NCBI GenBank assembly: GCA_021292105.1
Contig: CM037864.1
Location: forward strand, 45,429,109-45,493,108
Source: Anadara kagoshimensis
Lineage: Eukaryota > Mollusca > Bivalvia > Arcoida > Arcidae
Length of the DNA stretch: 64,000 nt
Direction of reading: 5' to 3'
Numbering within the stretch: the first letter of the stretch is position 1; the number at the start of each line of letters is the position of its first letter. The position numbers and the translations under genes are program-made. The notes beneath the pieces were generated by a model. That model did no database searches, was not told the DNA's origin, and worked only from the letters and a program-made list of their open reading frames with translations. Of this stretch, positions 42,701 through 57,700 are shown one piece after another.

Positions 42701-45700
42701 AGGACCTCTTGCACTATAGGTGAGTGATCTATCAGATCTACCATCTGAGCTCCCCAGACTCCTGCACAATATCCATGATAAAGGGTTTATACTTACAGCA
42801 TTTCTGTCAAACACAGCTCTGCCGTCTGTGACCTTTATTAACCAGTGGATCAGTTTTGGGGAACATCCCTCTTCTATTGCTCGTAGAATTGCAGTATTAC
42901 CATCCTAAATAAAATAGGGAATAAAATAGCTTGATTTAATCAACATGATCAAACCGATCATAAATTATTTGTATAAAGACAAAGTGCATTATAAACTCTA
43001 TTTTTTAAATTATTTATCTTTGACACACAATTCCTTTGCCACAGGTGTCATGCTGTATTAATCCATGTACACTGTAATTTAAGGTTAAGTGTTTTGTCAA
43101 ATTCGTAGTTGAATCCTGTGCATAATAATAACTGTTGTTATAGCTATAAACAAGATTGTTATATGTTTAATGTTAGCACACTAAATTGAAAACTGAAATT
43201 GTAATGAAATTATTAAACAAGTTTAATAAAATCGATACCTTATATTGTATAAACATGGGATGGGTGGGAATGGGTGGGGTATCATTACTTTTTTGGAGGG
43301 GCAGTAAACTCAATATGGCACTTATTTATTCAAAATCCCATTTAATAAAAACACAATTTCTTTAATTTTGTAATATATTCTTAAAAAGGCATTCATTTTC
43401 ACTATGTTTACCAATTACATATTTTATGACCAAATACAGACACTTATGGCATCTACTCCATCCTTAAATGGTTTTGACTGAAGATATAGCACATATTTTA
43501 TTTTGTTTCATAACAAGACAGTCCATCCTATGTAGGATTAGTTTCATTTTTTCATTTTCGTTATTTCAGTTTATGACGGACGTATGTGCGACAGAGTCTA
43601 TGATTACTAAATCACATAAATATGTCACATTACACTTAATATCAGTTGATTTATCTCCTACTTTACTTAACCTTTAGTCTCGACTTATCTATCACATCTC
43701 ACTAACAATCCACAGTGAAATTATCACCTTAAGTCAACTTTAGACTGAAGATGTATTACGTAACCATGACAACAAAGTTACAGATCAACCGACATATGTC
43801 TGAGTTTGGAGGAATGTTTTTACACTGGAGGTAAAAATGATGTTATTATGTGACCTTATGTAAGGCAATACTTGTCGGTCATGCATTACGATTTGTCAGA
43901 AAAGTCATTAACACATCCATGTCAAAAAATAGATGGAAATATATCCATTTGGTCAATCTCTTGAATTGTTTTTATTGCAAAAGAACACGACTAACCTTTC
44001 AATTCAGCGGACAGAGTAATCAGTGACGGTAAAGTCACCATATAAAGATGTACTTGTTTACTGAATTGTTTTGCATAAATGATAATAAACAATTATAAGT
44101 CCCTTCTTGTCTAGGATGTCCCAAAATTGTCACAGGTCAAAATCTGTCCAATCAGGACAATCAAAATCCTGTAATTTTTACCCTCCCCAAAATTTTATTT
44201 GATTTGGTACTTCACTTGGCATTAATTGTTAAAATACACTAATTTTTGTTTCTGATAAAAATGACTTCCTGGTGTGGTAACAAATGATCCCTTTTTTAAT
44301 CTAAAACCATGGATTACTTTTTCTAATATTTGTCCCTGATTTCCATTTTTGACTCAATAAACAAGTTTGCCATGAAAAGTTTCAATCTCATTTGTTCTCT
44401 TTCTGACCTTTGTATGCCTATTTTCTTTTTTATTCCCTTTTTCTCCATATCAATGTTACATTTGTTATACATAAAGTACATGACATACCATATTTCTAAC
44501 AAATAATATTTAAGAAATGACATCTCTGCTCATGGTATTTCTAGAGGTAATGCAAGACATTGTGGTGCATACCAACATTCAATGAAGGACCCTTCATTTT
44601 GAATTTGGCAGGCATCACACTATCTTGTATTACCTCTAGAAATACCATGAGCAGAGATGTCATTTCCTTTATTTACAATTTATTCTTATAAATATTTTGT
44701 ACCCATATTTGTTTCAACTCTTGGCATTATTTCTTCCATACCTGCTAATGTGAGATAGGGTTTTTTTGCCATGCGAGATCTGACCTTTAGTGACGTCATA
44801 ATCAAAAGACAATCACATAACGTAACCCTGTGGGGAACATGAAATCATCTTGCAGGAAAATTCATACGCATCAAGGGTAATAACCCCTATTGTCTTTCAA
44901 CAAGAACTGCAATACAATTGCTTCTGCATGTTTCGTCAAAGAGAGATACAGTCATATTGTAAATATATTGTAGTTAGACAGCATCCAGAGAACTTGAAAT
45001 CAAATATGAAAATCTTTTTTGTTCATTAACTTGATTTGATTTACAATGTTAAAGGAAAAAAAAAAAATAAAATAAAAATTAACAAAACTTACTGAGCTTA
45101 ATTATGTGATGGAAAGGCTTAAATTATATAACAATTTGAGGTTTACAGAGAATCTCAGAAAACTTAACTTATGCAGGTATTATTATTCACCATATTTAAC
45201 ACAAGATAAAACATCAATGATACTGTTTGGTCTGAAACTTTGAAATTATATTTCATTTTTCTTAATGTTCATTCTGAATTATTCTGCATAAACTATCAGA
45301 ATTTAGACATCCAACTTTATGCTGCTTCAAAGCTCTACTCACAATTTTCAGGGTTGGGTGCAACAACACATGGTGGTCCTATCCAAGGCCAATAAATTTG
45401 TCGTTACATTTTAAATGTAATTTGTTGTCATAACTTATATTAATTTACAATAAGACATCATATTTTGCCATATTCCTGGAGTGATAGAGTGACAGTTAAA
45501 TAGTTGAATTTCATAACTTTGGATTAATTTAACATGACATTTCAATTTTATCCGGAAAAAAATATAAAAGAAATTGTGAGAATAATGAATATTGATTTAT
45601 TTATAATTAAATAAACTAATTTAATCCGTAGTTTTGTTTTAACTGAATTTACTGATAATCTTGACAACAGATAGAACTTTATCAGGAAATAAAGTCAAAA

Positions 45701-48700
45701 GATGATTAGAATGATTAATAAATATGTCTTATTTATGACAGAATCACAAATTTTTTAATTTTGAAAAATCAACTAGTAAAATACATTTTTATCTCTATAG
45801 TGGAAGGGAAAGAAGATAAAAATTGACCGCTTGGTTGATGGATTCAATGGGGTTTACATCCTAGTTAATAATATTACACTAATATTGGGGCATAAAGACA
45901 TAGGTGAAGTGCAAGAAATTTTTTCAGTGTGTTCAGGGAAGCTTCTTAAGCAAGGCTACACTGACGATGCCACATGGCATAGGTTTTAAGGTCTCCACTG
46001 AAAGACTAATGACTTTATTTCTAAAAGCTGAGTGCTTGGTGAAACAAGAGTCACTAGTACATTGTAGTAGTACTCACTACCTATTTTAAGTCTTGGTCAG
46101 ACTCAGCCAAGTCTAGAACCCTTGTCTCATACATGGAGCAAGTACTGTACAAACTGAGATACTGTGGTGGTATGAAAAAGAAGGACAATGGTAAAACTAA
46201 TATGGAGACATCTATATATATATTATTGTCTATATATAATTGTGCTCCCTTCTGGAGCACCGGCCTCACTTTCCTGGTGGAAGTTCATGTGTCTAACCTA
46301 ACTTGTCAGTTTCAAAGTTTTTACTTTGCATCTGGATTGTGATTAGGACATGGATTAGTATGTTTGTTTTTGACTATATACCTCACTTCCCTGGTGGAAG
46401 TTCACGTGCAACTTGTCAGTTTCAAAGTTTTTATTTTGCATCTGGATTGTGATTCGGACATGGATTAGTATGTGTGTTTTTGACTATATACCTCACTTCC
46501 CTGGTGGAAGTTCACGTGTCTAACCTAACTTGTCAGTTTCAAAGTTTTTACTTTGCATCTGGATTGCGATTAGGACATGGATTAGTATGTTTGTTTTTGA
46601 CTACCGGTATATACAGTCATACTGATCAAAGTTCATCTAAATATGATCTGCATTACAGTTAGTTACCAGGTGCATGGAGGTTAGTACTTACGGTAAAGGT
46701 ATCGGAGTCAGTATCCTATCTAATTAGGTAGCGCAAATTGAGTTATACCGAGACACCAACATCATTGTTTTGATTATAATGATGACCTTTGTGTACTTAC
46801 ACAGTCTTTTTCTGAGTGTTCTGATATGTCCATTTTGGTGTGAAGATGTTTGGCTATTTCTTGATCAATGTGTGGTTGTAAAGCTTTATGAAATAATGGC
46901 ACAGTGACATCAGACTGAAACAAACAATAACAAACATATCATTATACAGGGTCGTCTTCAGTGAAGTAGTGTCAGATCAAAATGTACACATTAAAACACA
47001 TAAAATTATACAGGGCTGTCTGCAGTTATAGCACATGTGGCAGTGTCAAATGTAAAAGTTCACAATAACATTCAAGATCATTTTAATACTAGTAAACAAA
47101 AATCAGACTTCGGGCTCTGTAAAATAGGTCTCAAAAAGTTAATAAATTGGAGTCCTAAATACCAAGTCTGAAATACTGAAGAAATTTTAAGACAAAGAAG
47201 GATAACTCCTATAAAACTACACTTATCTAGTGTATTTTTTTCTAATACCAATAACATGTACTTTAAATTCTTATTCGATTATAAAGGGACATGTTTACAT
47301 CAAAATCTGTCTATAAGCTATCTACTGTATGTCAAACAATATATATATGGGACCTTTGTGAACAGGTGGCCTTTTAAATATTTGTATAAAGAAAAAGGAG
47401 GGTCAAACTTATTTAGTCAGGTGATCTTTGTAAAGTAGGAAGTTTTGTTTGAGTATAACCACCAGCCATCATAAAATGGTCAACGTTCTATAATTAGATA
47501 ATCTATGGTATCTTTAGATAATATAGTAACTTACTGTCTCCTCTTCCCGAACTCGTATATGGTTTATTTTGGCATCGTGTGCAAGTAACAAGTTTACAAT
47601 CTCTAAATTATTGGCTTCAACAGCATGTGATAGTAAAGTTTCTCCCTTCATATCCTAAAATAAACAAAAAAGAATTCCACAAGTGGTTGTAATACAAGTT
47701 AAACCTTTGTGCATCCAACAATATAGGAAAAATGCAGCGGCCAAACTGGGACTTGAACCCTGGACCTTCCTATACTAACTGTATATGCTTTACTGACTGA
47801 AATACCAACCAAGTTTGAAGCTGGTCCACCACATTTTCTAATTCAACTTCTTTAAATTGAAACCACTGGGTTCCACTCTGGTTGGCCACTTTCCAGATTC
47901 AGACAAGTCCACAAACTGTAACAGGAAAGGGAAAAATGCAAAGACCAAATTTGAGCTTAAACCTGGGACTGTCCAAATACTGGCAGGATTCTCTATCAAC
48001 TGAGCTACTATATCACCTATTGAGTCTGGCCTGCAACATACCGGTATATAAATATAACCCAACTTAACTTAGTTCTTATGACATCATAGTTGTTAGCCAA
48101 TATTGACAACAACTTGTAGGTGTTGATAAAACCAGCTGAGTAAGATCAGAAAAGAATCTAGTCTATACCAGAATTGAAGAATTATTTTAACCCACTAGAA
48201 AAGTTGTCACAAAATTGAATCTTACCCTAAATCTAACATTTATTGTAAATCCTCGTTGTGTTTGTAGAATCCTTCTTGTTGTCTGGACATCTTCACATAA
48301 CACTGCATGAATTAATTGCTGTTGAAAACAAATATTTAGAAAAAAAAAATTAATAAATTTTAATGGTAAAATAAGTTTTAAAAATACAATTTTTTGAAAT
48401 CTTTTAAAATTCAAAATTTAATTTGTGCAAGCTAAATTGGGTCTAAAAATCTTTCATGTTGGGACATACCAATTTGCTGTAGCATGCAGAATAATTTATG
48501 ATTTACTGGTGTCATAATCTGACCAATTAAGCAAAATAATGGTGTCAATATTGGGCCCAAAAATGAACTAAAGGGGCATGGGTTAAACAGTTCTCCATTT
48601 TGTAAAGTTACTTTTTGCATGTAAATCAAGAGAATGTATGATTTAATATTATTCTTCCCACTTGGGTCCAAACTGGGAGCAAAAATAAATCTAAGGTCTG

Positions 48701-51700
48701 CAGTCTGAAAAATAAATCTAAGGTCTGCAGTCCGAAAAATAAATCTAAGGTCTGCAATCCAAAAAATAAATCTAAGGTTTGCAGTCCAAAAAGTCACCAT
48801 TTTTTAAGAACTCTGACTATGGTATATATAGTGTTTATCTTTCCATTTAAACCTATAAGCATACATACACTAGTTTTTTCATACTGTTGAAGTATTCTCA
48901 GACAACTTGAAGCTGATTTACTATTCTCAGCTAATGATGCTGCCAACTCTAATACTGTTTTACCCTCCTGTAATTTGTAATTATACTCATTATTACATAA
49001 ATACCCATAAAAATTACAATGATTTAAATCCAATTATAATATCAATTTTTAAAATGAATATTTTCAGAAAAAAGAAACAATTGACCAAAAGTTTCCAAAC
49101 TTGTTGCACTGAAACAATATCAATATTATCAATTACCAGTATATAAACAACAAAAAATTCATTTTTAAAATTCTGAAAATATCAATAAAATGAAAAAATT
49201 AGAATTATTAATGATATGCTGCAATAATGCTTAGTTAAAACTGTTCATTAAGGCTCTTAAACTTTAAAAAATATGATACAGAAATATTGTTTGATGTATG
49301 TAAGACAAGACAGTTGGTCTTATATAAACCAAAACAACCTTTATTACATATGATGACTAAGCTGTCTTCTTCTGGGTAGAACAGAACTGTCGAGATTTCA
49401 GTATTACAATGATTGCATCACGCTAATTTACCTGAATGTGGACTTGACTTAAAATGAATACACTTTAAGACAAAATTATTAGAATTTTTAGTTAATTCAC
49501 ATAAACAGTATCATTCAACATGTAAAATAAAACAAACAAGTGCAAATGTGAGCATGATGTGTAGACAGAGGTCTCAAACATAAATAATACAAAGTCTCTA
49601 CATTCATTCATTTAAAAAGAACTTTTATTTCCCAATTTTTTTTCATTTTTTAAAATTAGTATTGCAGTTATTGAAAAGTATATAAATTATATATATATAT
49701 ATTGATTGAAAGGCCTTAGTTCCATATTACATATGTTTCTTTTGCAAAATATTAATATCCATTTCTTTAGGTTTGTCAACATATAAAGTTATCCATTCAT
49801 TTAAACTCTAGTGTAAATATTAACAGAAACATCGAAGTATTATAAATATATAAAATTGATTAGCATTACCTTGACAATACTATCAAAACTGCACCAAGAA
49901 TATGTAAGGATTCGTCCTAAAGCGTGGGATTTCTGTCGGTATACTGCCCCAACAACACCTAGCTGACAATGAATAATTTATAATGGTTCTAGCTATAACT
50001 AACATTACACTTTAGTTTACTTATCTGATATAGCCTACTCTACTGTACAAAACACAAACAAAATCTAGAAGTACTTGATGAACTTCATTCTGATAATTAT
50101 ATATACATGTACTTACCTTTGAAACACTGATTGATATCACAATTTATTTCGCATCTTACGTTTCAAAAAACTGACTGCTTAGTTGCACAATACGATGAGG
50201 GGCACCAATAAGAATGGGATTTCAGGTTTTTTGGGGGTTTTTTTGGCCCAAGGGATAATTGATCAGCATGTTATTTTTGTTTACTACCTGATATTGTTTT
50301 TGTTTTTGCTTAAATAAGGTGTATGTTGATTGTGGTAGATATGAGGCACTGATCAGCATGATGTTTGGGATGGGGTTGAGATGGTTTAAAGGGGCAATTT
50401 GATATTTTACTGTTTTTAATGTTTTCAAATTTTGCTTTAAAATAAGGGGCATGTTGATTAGGGTTGATAAGGTCCATTGATCAACACAATATTTCATGAA
50501 AACAAATTTTCAAAAAGAAAGTGGGGGCAAGCATAATCCAAGTTGCTTTCCTATTTAGCTATCATCTAACACAATATACTGAGGGGTGGGGGGTTCAAAA
50601 CTTTCATCTTTTCATTTTTTCACTTTCCACAAAGGTCCTAAGGTCTTTTTAGAACACAAAATGATTGAAAATATTTAAAACAATCAAATGAAAACAAAAC
50701 TATTATCCAAACAATACAAGAAAACATTAAATTCAAATAAAAAGGATATAATTTCAAATAAACAATACACAAGACCTATGGTATATATACTGATCAAGTA
50801 TCGGGCTAGCTGAAAACATAACTTATTATATACAGTATATGTATACAGTGGATGTTAATTCTCAATATGTGTCCTGCCCATCTCCAAACACCAGACATGA
50901 CTATTATAATTATATGGTTACAGAATAAAACAAATCCTGAAACATAACCAGATATCTGCAGTTTTAACTAAATAATGTTGTTTTATATTGTAGTTTAGAG
51001 CAAAAATTTTGATAATGTTACCTAATTCTAAAATTTTAGGACTAATTTAAAATTTTGCTCTCACTGTCAATCCCTTCCCCAGTTTATTGACAGTAAATTT
51101 TGGACATCCTCAACACTTGAAAGTCCAATACAAACATGTGTACTTCAATGCTCCTGCAATATGTATACACACAGACTGACTGAATGAGGTGTCAAATAAT
51201 ATAAAAGTGTAGCCTCTATAGAAATAGACCTCTGAAATAAAAGTCTAACAATCTAGCTAACCTGCCACTAAGTCTCTATAGTTAGACAGCAAACTAACTT
51301 AACTTTAATTGACATTTTGTTTTTAAATGTTCATGATGGTATATGGCATATACAGTACAGACCTGTCAAAAATTTAACACTACTGTAAGTTAATGAATCA
51401 AGTGCCCAAAAGGCAGCTCATTTTGGTCCCTTGTTAGCTCAGCTGCTTTTTCAGCAGTTGCTATCTATCTCTATATAGCTTTTCAGCCACTGGCTATCCA
51501 TATCTCTGATGCTGGACGGCCGAGCTTTGATTCCGTTTTGTCACCATGGTGATAAATTTTTGACAGGTATGTACTGTATGTACCTTATACAGGTGAGCTA
51601 AACATAAGCTTACTGCATCTAGAAAAAGTAGTTAATTCTGTAACCATACAATTATAGAGCACCTGCCCCTAGTGTCACCAACAGACCCATGGTGGATATA

Positions 51701-54700
51701 TGTATAAACACTGCAAACTACCAGTATAAAACAAAACAATGACATCCAGTAAGCAAAGAGGGCTCTTAGAATAATCCAATCATATTGAAGAAAACAGAAA
51801 ATAAAGAAAATATATATATAGTCAGTTATGAAAACATAGTTTTGTGTTTAATGACAATTTCTCCGCAATTTCTAGGGTGATTTTACTTTTTTTTTTATTG
51901 TTTTCATATAACCCAATGTTGGTAATTCAAAGATATAACAAAAAGTAAAATCTCAAAGTTTCTACCTAAGAGCCCTTTTTGCATATGGATGCATGGTCAT
52001 ATACAACATAGAATAAACTACATGTACGTCAAAACTTAATGTACCAAATTATAACTCAAATATTTCTGTAGAAAATTTTACTTCTGAAGTTATTTTTGAA
52101 TTATTATAATTTTAGCAAAAAGAAAAAAAATTATGACAGAAATGTTATAAGAAAATATTTCATTTGCTAATTATCTAATATTTTTGGAATTCATTTGATA
52201 ACATGGTATGATTATTATTACAATTAAAGCAATATTGATCAAAATTAATTATATAGCTACCATAATGACAAGATTGACAACATTCTTCAATCAAACTTTG
52301 ATCAACACATTAAACTTATAAATAGAGACATAGTGGAAAAATATATAAAGTCAAAATTTGGTACAATAATGAAACATGTGTTGTTAGCTAATTCACATTA
52401 ACATGTACAGTATTTCAGATTGTTTTATTGTGTTCTGTATATATATGTCATGTTTGTCCATTCAAGTGAAAAAAAAATATAACTAATTCAGGCAAAATGG
52501 TCTCTCAGGAAAAATATCTTAAAAATATTTTTTTGTGAAATAGTGAAAGAATGCATTAAAAATATAAATGTCATACTCATACAGTAAAATGCTAAGTCAA
52601 GAAAACTAAAGAAAAAACTTTGTAAAAAAGACAAGTGTCAAGATTACTCTAAAACCCTCGGACCAGTTTTCAGTTATTAAGAATTAAAGGTCAAACCAAC
52701 AATCTGAATTACTGTTAAATAACATGCAGATTGAACACAAAAGACAACTACAGACTGTGATGCCACACAAGTCATTCCCGGGTACCTTGTTAGTTACCGC
52801 TCCAGTGTGGCACCAATTATAAGTATATTTTGCCACTGTGTGGGTATCCCCTTTATAAATGGCTGCCACCAAACCCGGCTAATAATAAGATATTAATACT
52901 AAATATAAAGCGCCTGACATACTAATACAATATAACAAAAAAATTACAATATTTATGAATGGGGTTCACCAGCATAACAAGTGATTTCCTCTAACGCTCA
53001 TGTAGAACAATTTTTTCCATTGAACATGATTTAAATTCAGTTAACAATTTCCCATAAAAACAACATTATTCCTGGAAATTTCAATGTAAAATGTTTTCCA
53101 AACATTCCACAGATGTTAAAGGGTATTAATCACATGGTACAATGCCGACTGGTGAGCCCCATTCAGAACTGCTAATCAAAAACTTGATCCATTATGAAGG
53201 ATTTCCCAAATGTCTCATGCAAAGGAAACAATGAATTATTACAGATTTTATTATGGGTGACATTTAGTACCACCTTCACTTGACGTATCACCGGCCATGC
53301 CTATTTTGTTCCGACACTGGCCGCCATCACGGTACCAAAGCAGTGTCGCAGCAACTAATGACGTACTAGTGTCAGCAACGTCAGAAATCGTCACAATTCA
53401 GGCCAAGTTTTCATTCTTTTTGTGTGTAAATCAAGCATGCCGGCCCTTCGTCGTAACATTGTGGGTGTGGCCGGCGATCCGTCAATTGTCACTTTATGTG
53501 ATGTTAATCATATCTGCACTATAGTTTCGGCTTTTTTTAATGTTAATTAACCCTAGTTCTTATCACCTATGCTAACATTTGTGTTTATTGCTGAATACTC
53601 AATTAAGAGCAAATAACTGGAACTTTATGTTTCCAACAAGTTTAAAATGATTTGTGTTGCTATAGCAATGAAATTTTCAGTTAAATAAGTGGGTTGAGCT
53701 CAAGTTTATACAAAAAACAATAAATATACCTTGCACATACATGTACCACTTTAAGTACAAAACTTGTAAAATCTGATCACAGTCTTGTTTTCTGTTTTAA
53801 TGACTTTATTGTATAATTTATAAGTAAATTTTGTTCTTAAACACAGTTATTAACAATAAATTACTCTATTTCTATTTAATTTATTTTCTTCCTGGGTCTG
53901 TAGAAACTTTGTAATATGTTCTCCTTGAAAAGGTAATATTGATCATTTAAATTTATTTGTATTTTGAGTGCCAAATACTTAAATACTCCTTGAATTTGTC
54001 TTTTTTTATTTAAAAAAACAACTTGAATCTGAGAGCAAATAGTACAAACTTCCAAGTACTTGAGTTGTCACAGAATGTCTTGAAAGTGAACTAAACATTA
54101 ACCAATTGTTTAGATTCATAAGGGGAAACAGGATTATTAGCCCAAGTTGTCATAATGAAAATATTATTGGTATATGTTTATATTAACATAGGAAGTTCAG
54201 TTTGAAGTTTTTGATTAGCAGTTAGTAAACTGTCAAATAAAATACTAAATACAAAATTAAAACTATTCTAAACACAATAACAGAAAAATGGATCCATTAA
54301 AATGGTTCAAATTTTACAGACATTTTGTTCTGTCTGTTATCATTAATATAATAATTTAACAATGGAGTTGTTACTGACAATAAAATGTACCGTTACTAAA
54401 ACGACATCACCACTTGATAACAAGATGTCACCTGGCACAGATGTGTCACCTATACATGTCCCTGTAGTCTGATCATTATTATATACTCAACAAAAACATT
54501 TAGGACCACATCAAAGATATTTTGAAATTTTTAGAATGTACCAGTAAATATAATATCATTTTAAAGATACTTCTCAAAATTTCAAAGAGATTTAATTTTA
54601 TGCACAAAAAATTTACTTCATTACATCAACATAAACAATAAAAAGAACAAGAACAAAATACAGATGGATTATATATTTGTCAGGTTTTTGGATTTTTATG

Positions 54701-57700
54701 TTGATTTTACTTTTTTTGTTGAGTATACATTTACTTTGAGTGAGGGAGACATGAACATTTGTCCACCTGCAACAAGTCATATTTCCCATGGTTGAAACTC
54801 AAAATTGACCAATTCTCTATCATTGATGTCATTTGACTGCAACATTACATTAGTGTTCGGATGCAAGATGTATTACAGGGAAACCAATTGTGTGAAGGAA
54901 ATACGATATTTCCATCTTGGTCACTCCACTAACTATACATATGATGTTTTATTTTTTGCAAAGCATTGTTAAATTTTCAGTTTGATGATCTTTGATACAT
55001 CCCCATTGTTTCATTTTCAAAATACTGAATACAGAATATGGTACTATTGTTTAATATAAAGACTATATTTTGCTGCAGTTTTATTTTCAAAAAATATACT
55101 AGACCATGAGTAAAGCCAAAATAAAACCACTGTGAATTATAACAATCTACCATATATACAATATATCAACGTGTCTCCAGCTCTAGGTGACATGGCAAAC
55201 ATTAAGGTGTCCGCTGTTTTTGAGGAGGGAGATGGGGGGGAGGGGGGGGGGCGGAGGGAGGGAGGGGGGGGGGAAGCAGGGTGTTAAGGTAAGTAGATTG
55301 TAGATTGTGTTAGGTTTTGACCATTATGACTCATAACAGGAACTTTTACTTATCAATCATATTATATCATACTATATTTCAATGCCTAATCTTAGTGACT
55401 ATATTCAACATCAACAAATTATTATCATCTTGAACAACATTAACACAATAATGATATTAATTAACAACAAGTCATAGAAGAATAAAATTTCAGTTCTATT
55501 TAATGACAATGACATAAAATTAATTATATTTACCTGAAAATATTCCAATAAGGATTTAATGCCCCCTTCAGCTTCATCAAAGGGTGTCTGGCCCATCTAA
55601 AATATCAATATAAAAAGGCAAGTCAAAACGACAGCATATATATATATCGACTTATTGGTACATAGTGTAACTGAGATATTTGTACTGTTGTATAAATTAG
55701 ATATAAAAGAGTAATTTACTGTCAGACTTTCTGATTCACAACTTTTAGCCTTGCAGTAGAACACTCACTTTTCACATATCAATCAGTTCAGATTCTTGTT
55801 GTTATTCAAAGTTATTTTACTTAGTTGATTTTAAATTCACTATTTACCATACATAAACTGTATTATGTACAATGTGCCAAAATAAAGTCAAATGCCTTGA
55901 ATTTATTGGCACTAATGTTAACACAATTAATATTTATCAACCTACCAGATTTCTAGAGGTAAGATCAGCACCACATTGGATTAAAGCCTGGACTGTTTCT
56001 GGTAATTGTTTTCTAACTGCTAGGTGAAGTGCTGTATCACCCATCTGAAATATATATATAGATAACATGTCAATAATACACCAATAAATCACATATTATA
56101 AGGATTGTTTCACAATTTAAATCCTCAAATTCATAGTATTCTACAACTGATACATATACCAATAATAGTCATGAGTTTTCCATAAACAAATTTAAATTAC
56201 ACAAGTTGCCTGCTTTTGAATTTTTATGGATCAAGTTTTGTTTAAAGCTCCCATACTTTTTTTTATTAACAAGGGTAATAGCCATATCTTTTTTAATTTT
56301 TAGAAATCACATTAACTTAAATATTGATTTTATGGCAAAATCAGCAGTTCACATTAATATCATGACCAAAAAATTTCTTGATGTACAAAACACTGAGCCT
56401 GGTCAGACCAGGTATATTATATAAATATTACATTTCTGATAGGGTGACAGTCCATATTGTCACCCCGAGAAATTTCATTGTAAAACGAGGCGAATACAGA
56501 TTGTTGATGTTAATTATACTGTGCAACCAAAGTATACTGGATTGAAAATCATGACAGTCAGCTGTCATCCGTAAGCAACTTGTGAGACGCTTGTAGCATT
56601 TATCTATCATATTTCACATTACTTTAGAAAAGCGTTTTACTGATTTAGAAGATGAATGCGATCGAACCGCATACACAGTTTTTCTGCGCATGTGACATTT
56701 TTCGTAATGTCAACCGTTCACGTAATGTCACCCTGTGACGTCAGATTTTCTGAAATCCGAGGGTGACATTAAATTTACCCAAACGCTTATTAACCAATCA
56801 GATTTCGAGAAATTTACAAAAGGTATAATAACCAACATTACACACTACCCAGTACTTACGTTATTCTGTATATTAACAGGTATCCCAGCATTAGCAAACA
56901 GGTACATATAAACCTTGGGTTTGTCTATATACAAATGAAACAGTGTATCACCAGTCTACAACAGAAATCATTGTAATACATTACTTAACATGCACATGTT
57001 TATAATTTTTAAAAGAATTCAATATAAGAGGTGACTGTTAATACTCCCTCCGCTCTATTCACAACATGTAGCCTATTAATCAAGTGGACCATCAAAACTC
57101 CCTTCTGTCTATCCACCCAATAAATGTTACAGTAGATAGCCAAATACACTACAGTAAAACCTCGATTTATTGCCACCATTTGTTCAGTCATATTTTGGCG
57201 TTATAAAGGGGTTTGGAGATAAATTGAGGGAGGCTCATAAAGAAAAACATAAACAAAATGGATTTTGGGACTTCAAAATAGTGTGGCGATAAGCGAGGTG
57301 ACAAAGGGGCATTATAACGAGGTTTTACTGTATATAGAATCAATTTGAGTGAATATTTTTCCATGAACAAGTTCATATTATGTCACTTATATTAAGGCTT
57401 CACCAGCATTAAGTGAAATTGCAGAAATTCATAATTATGCAACAAGTACTATAACAGGAAAGGTACATTCAAATTCAGTGGCCAAACTGGGACTCAAACA
57501 TGGGACCTACAAAATGCAAAAAGGAGGCTCTACTGACTGAGCTACCCAGCTACCTATCAAGCCAGTTCAGACTGTCTGCCACATTCATCCCTTTCCTATA
57601 ATTCAACTTCCCTGGTTTTGACAAAAAAGGTGGAAAAATGCAGTGGCTAAGCCAGGACTTGATTCCGGAACCTTCTCATTAAATATAATAGCTAGATACT

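Noticed and set aside
42614-42814. 66-codon minus-strand frame running from exon 15 into the intron
   Set aside because: Read-through past the GTAAGT donor into a SINE; not a separate gene.
50222-50497. 91-codon minus-strand frame
   Set aside because: Derived from an irregular T/G-rich repeat and lacks splice sites or known motif.
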